Positions 62,080 through 64,000 of a DNA stretch of 64,000 nt are shown here, in pieces; the stretch's first letter is position 1; every line of letters starts with the position of its first letter. The notes beneath the pieces are model-generated. The model searched no databases, was not told the origin of the DNA, and worked only from the letters and a program-made list of their open reading frames with translations. Both the position numbers and the translations under genes were made by a program. Location: contig NZ_JAJLJH010000001.1 in the NCBI RefSeq assembly GCF_023231945.1, positions 1,240,001-1,304,000 on the forward strand, given 5' to 3'. The DNA comes from Scleromatobacter humisilvae (GTDB lineage Bacteria > Pseudomonadota > Gammaproteobacteria > Burkholderiales > Burkholderiaceae_C).

Positions 62080-64000
62080 ATGCGACTCTTTCCCCTGAAC
62101 CCGATGGCCCTTGCCGTGGTTGCGATCTGCACCACCGCGCATGCGCAGGACACCACCAGCACGGCCACTCCCGCACCGCAAAACGGTGATGCGCAGCAAG
62201 CCAGGACCACGCAGCGCGCCAACACGTCGAGCACGTCCAACACCACCACCGCCAACACGACGCAGCGCGCGCTGGAGCAGGCGAACCAGCAGGTCACCGT
62301 GACGGGGCAGAAGTCGATCGCCGGCGGCCTCATGACGGTGCAGGAGGCCCCCAAGGCGGTGTCCACGGTCACCCGCGAGGCGATCCAGAAGGCGGCGCCG
62401 GGCGCGAACTATGCGCAGATGATCGGCTCGATCCCGGGCGTCGTCGCGATCACCGACGACCCGTCGGGCCTGTTCGACGCCAACTACTCGATCCGCGGCT
62501 TCACCAACGACGAGATCGGCGTCACGGTCAACGGCGCGCCGGTCAACGACAGCGGCAGCTACACGGTGTACGCGACGGAGTACGGCGACACCGAGAACAT
62601 GAACGACATCACGGTGCTGCAGGGCTATCCCGACGTCGACCAGGCGGTCGCCGGCGCCGCGGGCGGAACGATCGCGTGGTCGACCATCGACCCGTCGCAC
62701 AAGTCGGGCCTCGACACCGGCCTGTCCTTCGGCAGCCACCAGTACAAGCGCCAGTTCTTCCGCTGGCAGACCGGCGACACCGGCGCGCTGCGCTCGTGGT
62801 TCTCGTACTCGAACAACACCACCGACCTGTGGCGCGGCAAGGGCAACGCCAAGGTCGACAAGATGGACGGCAAGTCGGTCTGGACCATCGACGCCCAGAA
62901 CTCGATCTCGGCCTCGATCCAGTGGAACCGGGAAGTGCGCGTCGGCGGCTACGCGAAGCTGAGCAAGGCACAGATCGCGGCCACCGGCTACGACACGAAC
63001 TACGACGCCACGCCGACGTCGCTGACCGACACCAACTACTACCGCCTGCACCAGAACCCGTTCCGCGACTACCTGCTCAGCTTCGACGGCGAGTTCACGA
63101 TCAGCAAGACGATGCACCTGTCGGTGGTGCCCTACTACCAGTACGGCATGGGCGGCGCGAGCACCGGCTTCACCTTCAGCGAGAACACGGCGGCCGGCAA
63201 CGTCAACCGCTTCGGCTACGTCAACTACGACCTGGACGGCGACGGCGCTGTCACGAACAACAAGAAGGTGATGACCTACGCGTACAACGCGTCCACCACG
63301 TGGCGTCCGGGCGTGATCGCCAAGCTGACGCAGGACTTCGGCGAGAACGACACGCTGACCTACGGCTTCTGGGTCGACTCCGCGCGCGAGAAGCAATCGC
63401 AGGACTACTCGCGCGTCGACGCGACCCTCAATCCGCTGAGCGTCTGGGGCAACAACGACCTGGTGACCTACACGGCCAACGGCGCGCCGCAGTACAACTA
63501 CGTCGACTCCACCAGCACGATGCTGACGCGCGGCTTCCTCAGCAACGACTGGACGCCGACCGACCAGCTGACGGTGACCGTCGCCGGCGCCTACACCAAC
63601 GTCGAACGCAACGGCTACGGCTTCCAGCACTTTGGCGCCACCGGCGGCCCGGCCTACACGCAGCAGTTCGGCGGCTACTCCGCCGACAACTGGCACAAGT
63701 TCACCCCGTCGGCGGGCCTGAAGTTCCAGGTCAACAAGGAAAACCAGCTCTATCTCGGCTACGGCAAGAGCTTCCGTGCGCCGGTCAACGGCGTCATCAC
63801 GCAGAGCAACGCGGTGCTCGAGTTCTACAAGCAGAACCCCAACGAGCTGCCCTTCAGCGGCATCACGGCGGCGCAGCTCGCGGCGATTGCCAACAACAAG
63901 CCCGAGACCGCCGACACGCTGGACCTCGGCTGGCGCTACTACGGCAGCGACCTGTCGGCCAGCGCCGACGCCTACGCCTCCAACCTGAAGAACAAGCAGG
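62080..64000 (+). CDS. TonB-dependent receptor, 3' end outside the window
   Basis: The first 640 residues of an outer-membrane TonB-dependent receptor, open to the window edge. Signal peptide (LAVVAICTTAHAQ), a long Thr/Ser/Asn-rich linker of ~45 residues, TonB-box-like QQVTVTGQ, plug signatures SIPGVVAITDDP and YSIRGFTNDEIGVTVNG, then barrel strands. The plug includes INDITVLQGYPDVDQAVAGAAGG-type start (MNDITVLQGYP). It resembles the YncD/FepA-type or oligosaccharide-type receptors; the ligand is unknown. Its expression may depend on sigma-54. Confidence 0.9.
   Translation, partial: MRLFPLNPMALAVVAICTTAHAQDTTSTATPAPQNGDAQQARTTQRANTSSTSNTTTANTTQRALEQANQQVTVTGQKSIAGGLMTVQEAPKAVSTVTREAIQKAAPGANYAQMIGSIPGVVAITDDPSGLFDANYSIRGFTNDEIGVTVNGAPVNDSGSYTVYATEYGDTENMNDITVLQGYPDVDQAVAGAAGGTIAWSTIDPSHKSGLDTGLSFGSHQYKRQFFRWQTGDTGALRSWFSYSNNTTDLWRGKGNAKVDKMDGKSVWTIDAQNSISASIQWNREVRVGGYAKLSKAQIAATGYDTNYDATPTSLTDTNYYRLHQNPFRDYLLSFDGEFTISKTMHLSVVPYYQYGMGGASTGFTFSENTAAGNVNRFGYVNYDLDGDGAVTNNKKVMTYAYNASTTWRPGVIAKLTQDFGENDTLTYGFWVDSAREKQSQDYSRVDATLNPLSVWGNNDLVTYTANGAPQYNYVDSTSTMLTRGFLSNDWTPTDQLTVTVAGAYTNVERNGYGFQHFGATGGPAYTQQFGGYSADNWHKFTPSAGLKFQVNKENQLYLGYGKSFRAPVNGVITQSNAVLEFYKQNPNELPFSGITAAQLAAIANNKPETADTLDLGWRYYGSDLSASADAYASNLKNKQ

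Overview
The window is dense, very GC-rich proteobacterial DNA. Coding strands are heavily GC-biased at third positions, so many long antisense ORFs are shadows. Gene content (bd-type oxidase, ModABC, lipoproteins, outer-membrane receptors, DUF1631, YbfB/YjiJ MFS, hybrid sensor kinases) points to a Gram-negative betaproteobacterium, most likely Burkholderiales (Roseateles/Mitsuaria-Rubrivivax type). That placement is inference from gene families; there is no rRNA or tRNA here to confirm it. I see no CRISPR array, integrase, transposase or origin.

Layout. 0-10 kb: the 3' end of cydB, a small lipoprotein, an S53 peptidase, a BON lipoprotein with a 48-residue membrane protein, then a VOC protein overlapping modABC (molybdate uptake). 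10-13 kb: a di-haem peroxidase lipoprotein plus a porin behind a 19-bp Fur-like palindrome, closed by a bidirectional terminator. 13.5-19.9 kb: four genes joined by 4-base overlaps (AGPS-like FAD oxidase, an unrecognised 71-residue protein, GlpD-like dehydrogenase, FGGY kinase), divergent from an AraC regulator. 19.9-21.1 kb: a non-coding stretch with short repeats, a perfect hairpin and a frameshifted histidine-kinase tail. 21.2-23.7 kb: stress genes (two Hsp20, small proteins, DUF1328, DUF421). 23.7-28 kb: a patch of apparently lower GC with orphan genes (secreted Cys-rich protein, Rv2179c-like exoribonuclease, nine-repeat Sel1 protein, cupin).

28-38 kb: DNA glycosylase Tag, an alpha/beta hydrolase, then a membrane-lipid neighbourhood: a GtrA-independent flippase-like protein, phosphatidylserine decarboxylase, a membrane-anchored class III aminotransferase, an unrecognised membrane protein, a GT4 glycosyltransferase, LplT and a GT2 glycosyltransferase. 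Together these suggest making or remodelling an amino- or glyco-lipid. 38-48 kb: DUF1631 protein; a periplasmic sugar-type binding protein translationally coupled to a 1124-residue hybrid kinase (a TorT/TorS- or LuxP/LuxQ-like arrangement); a large TonB-dependent receptor with a long upstream region.

48-64 kb: regulator/enzyme pairs: GyrI-type AraC with a secreted hydrolase, AraC opposite DUF3224, LysR opposite an MFS exporter and beside an SDR lacking its catalytic Tyr, TetR opposite an O-methyltransferase. Also an orphan TAXI binding protein, a 4-OT-type tautomerase, a TPR-retropepsin, a secreted prolyl oligopeptidase and a second SDR. The window ends inside a TonB-dependent receptor preceded by a sigma-54-like -24/-12 element. 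The best candidates for new biology are the membrane-lipid neighbourhood, the coupled binding-protein/kinase pair and the AGPS-GlpD-kinase operon with its embedded small protein.
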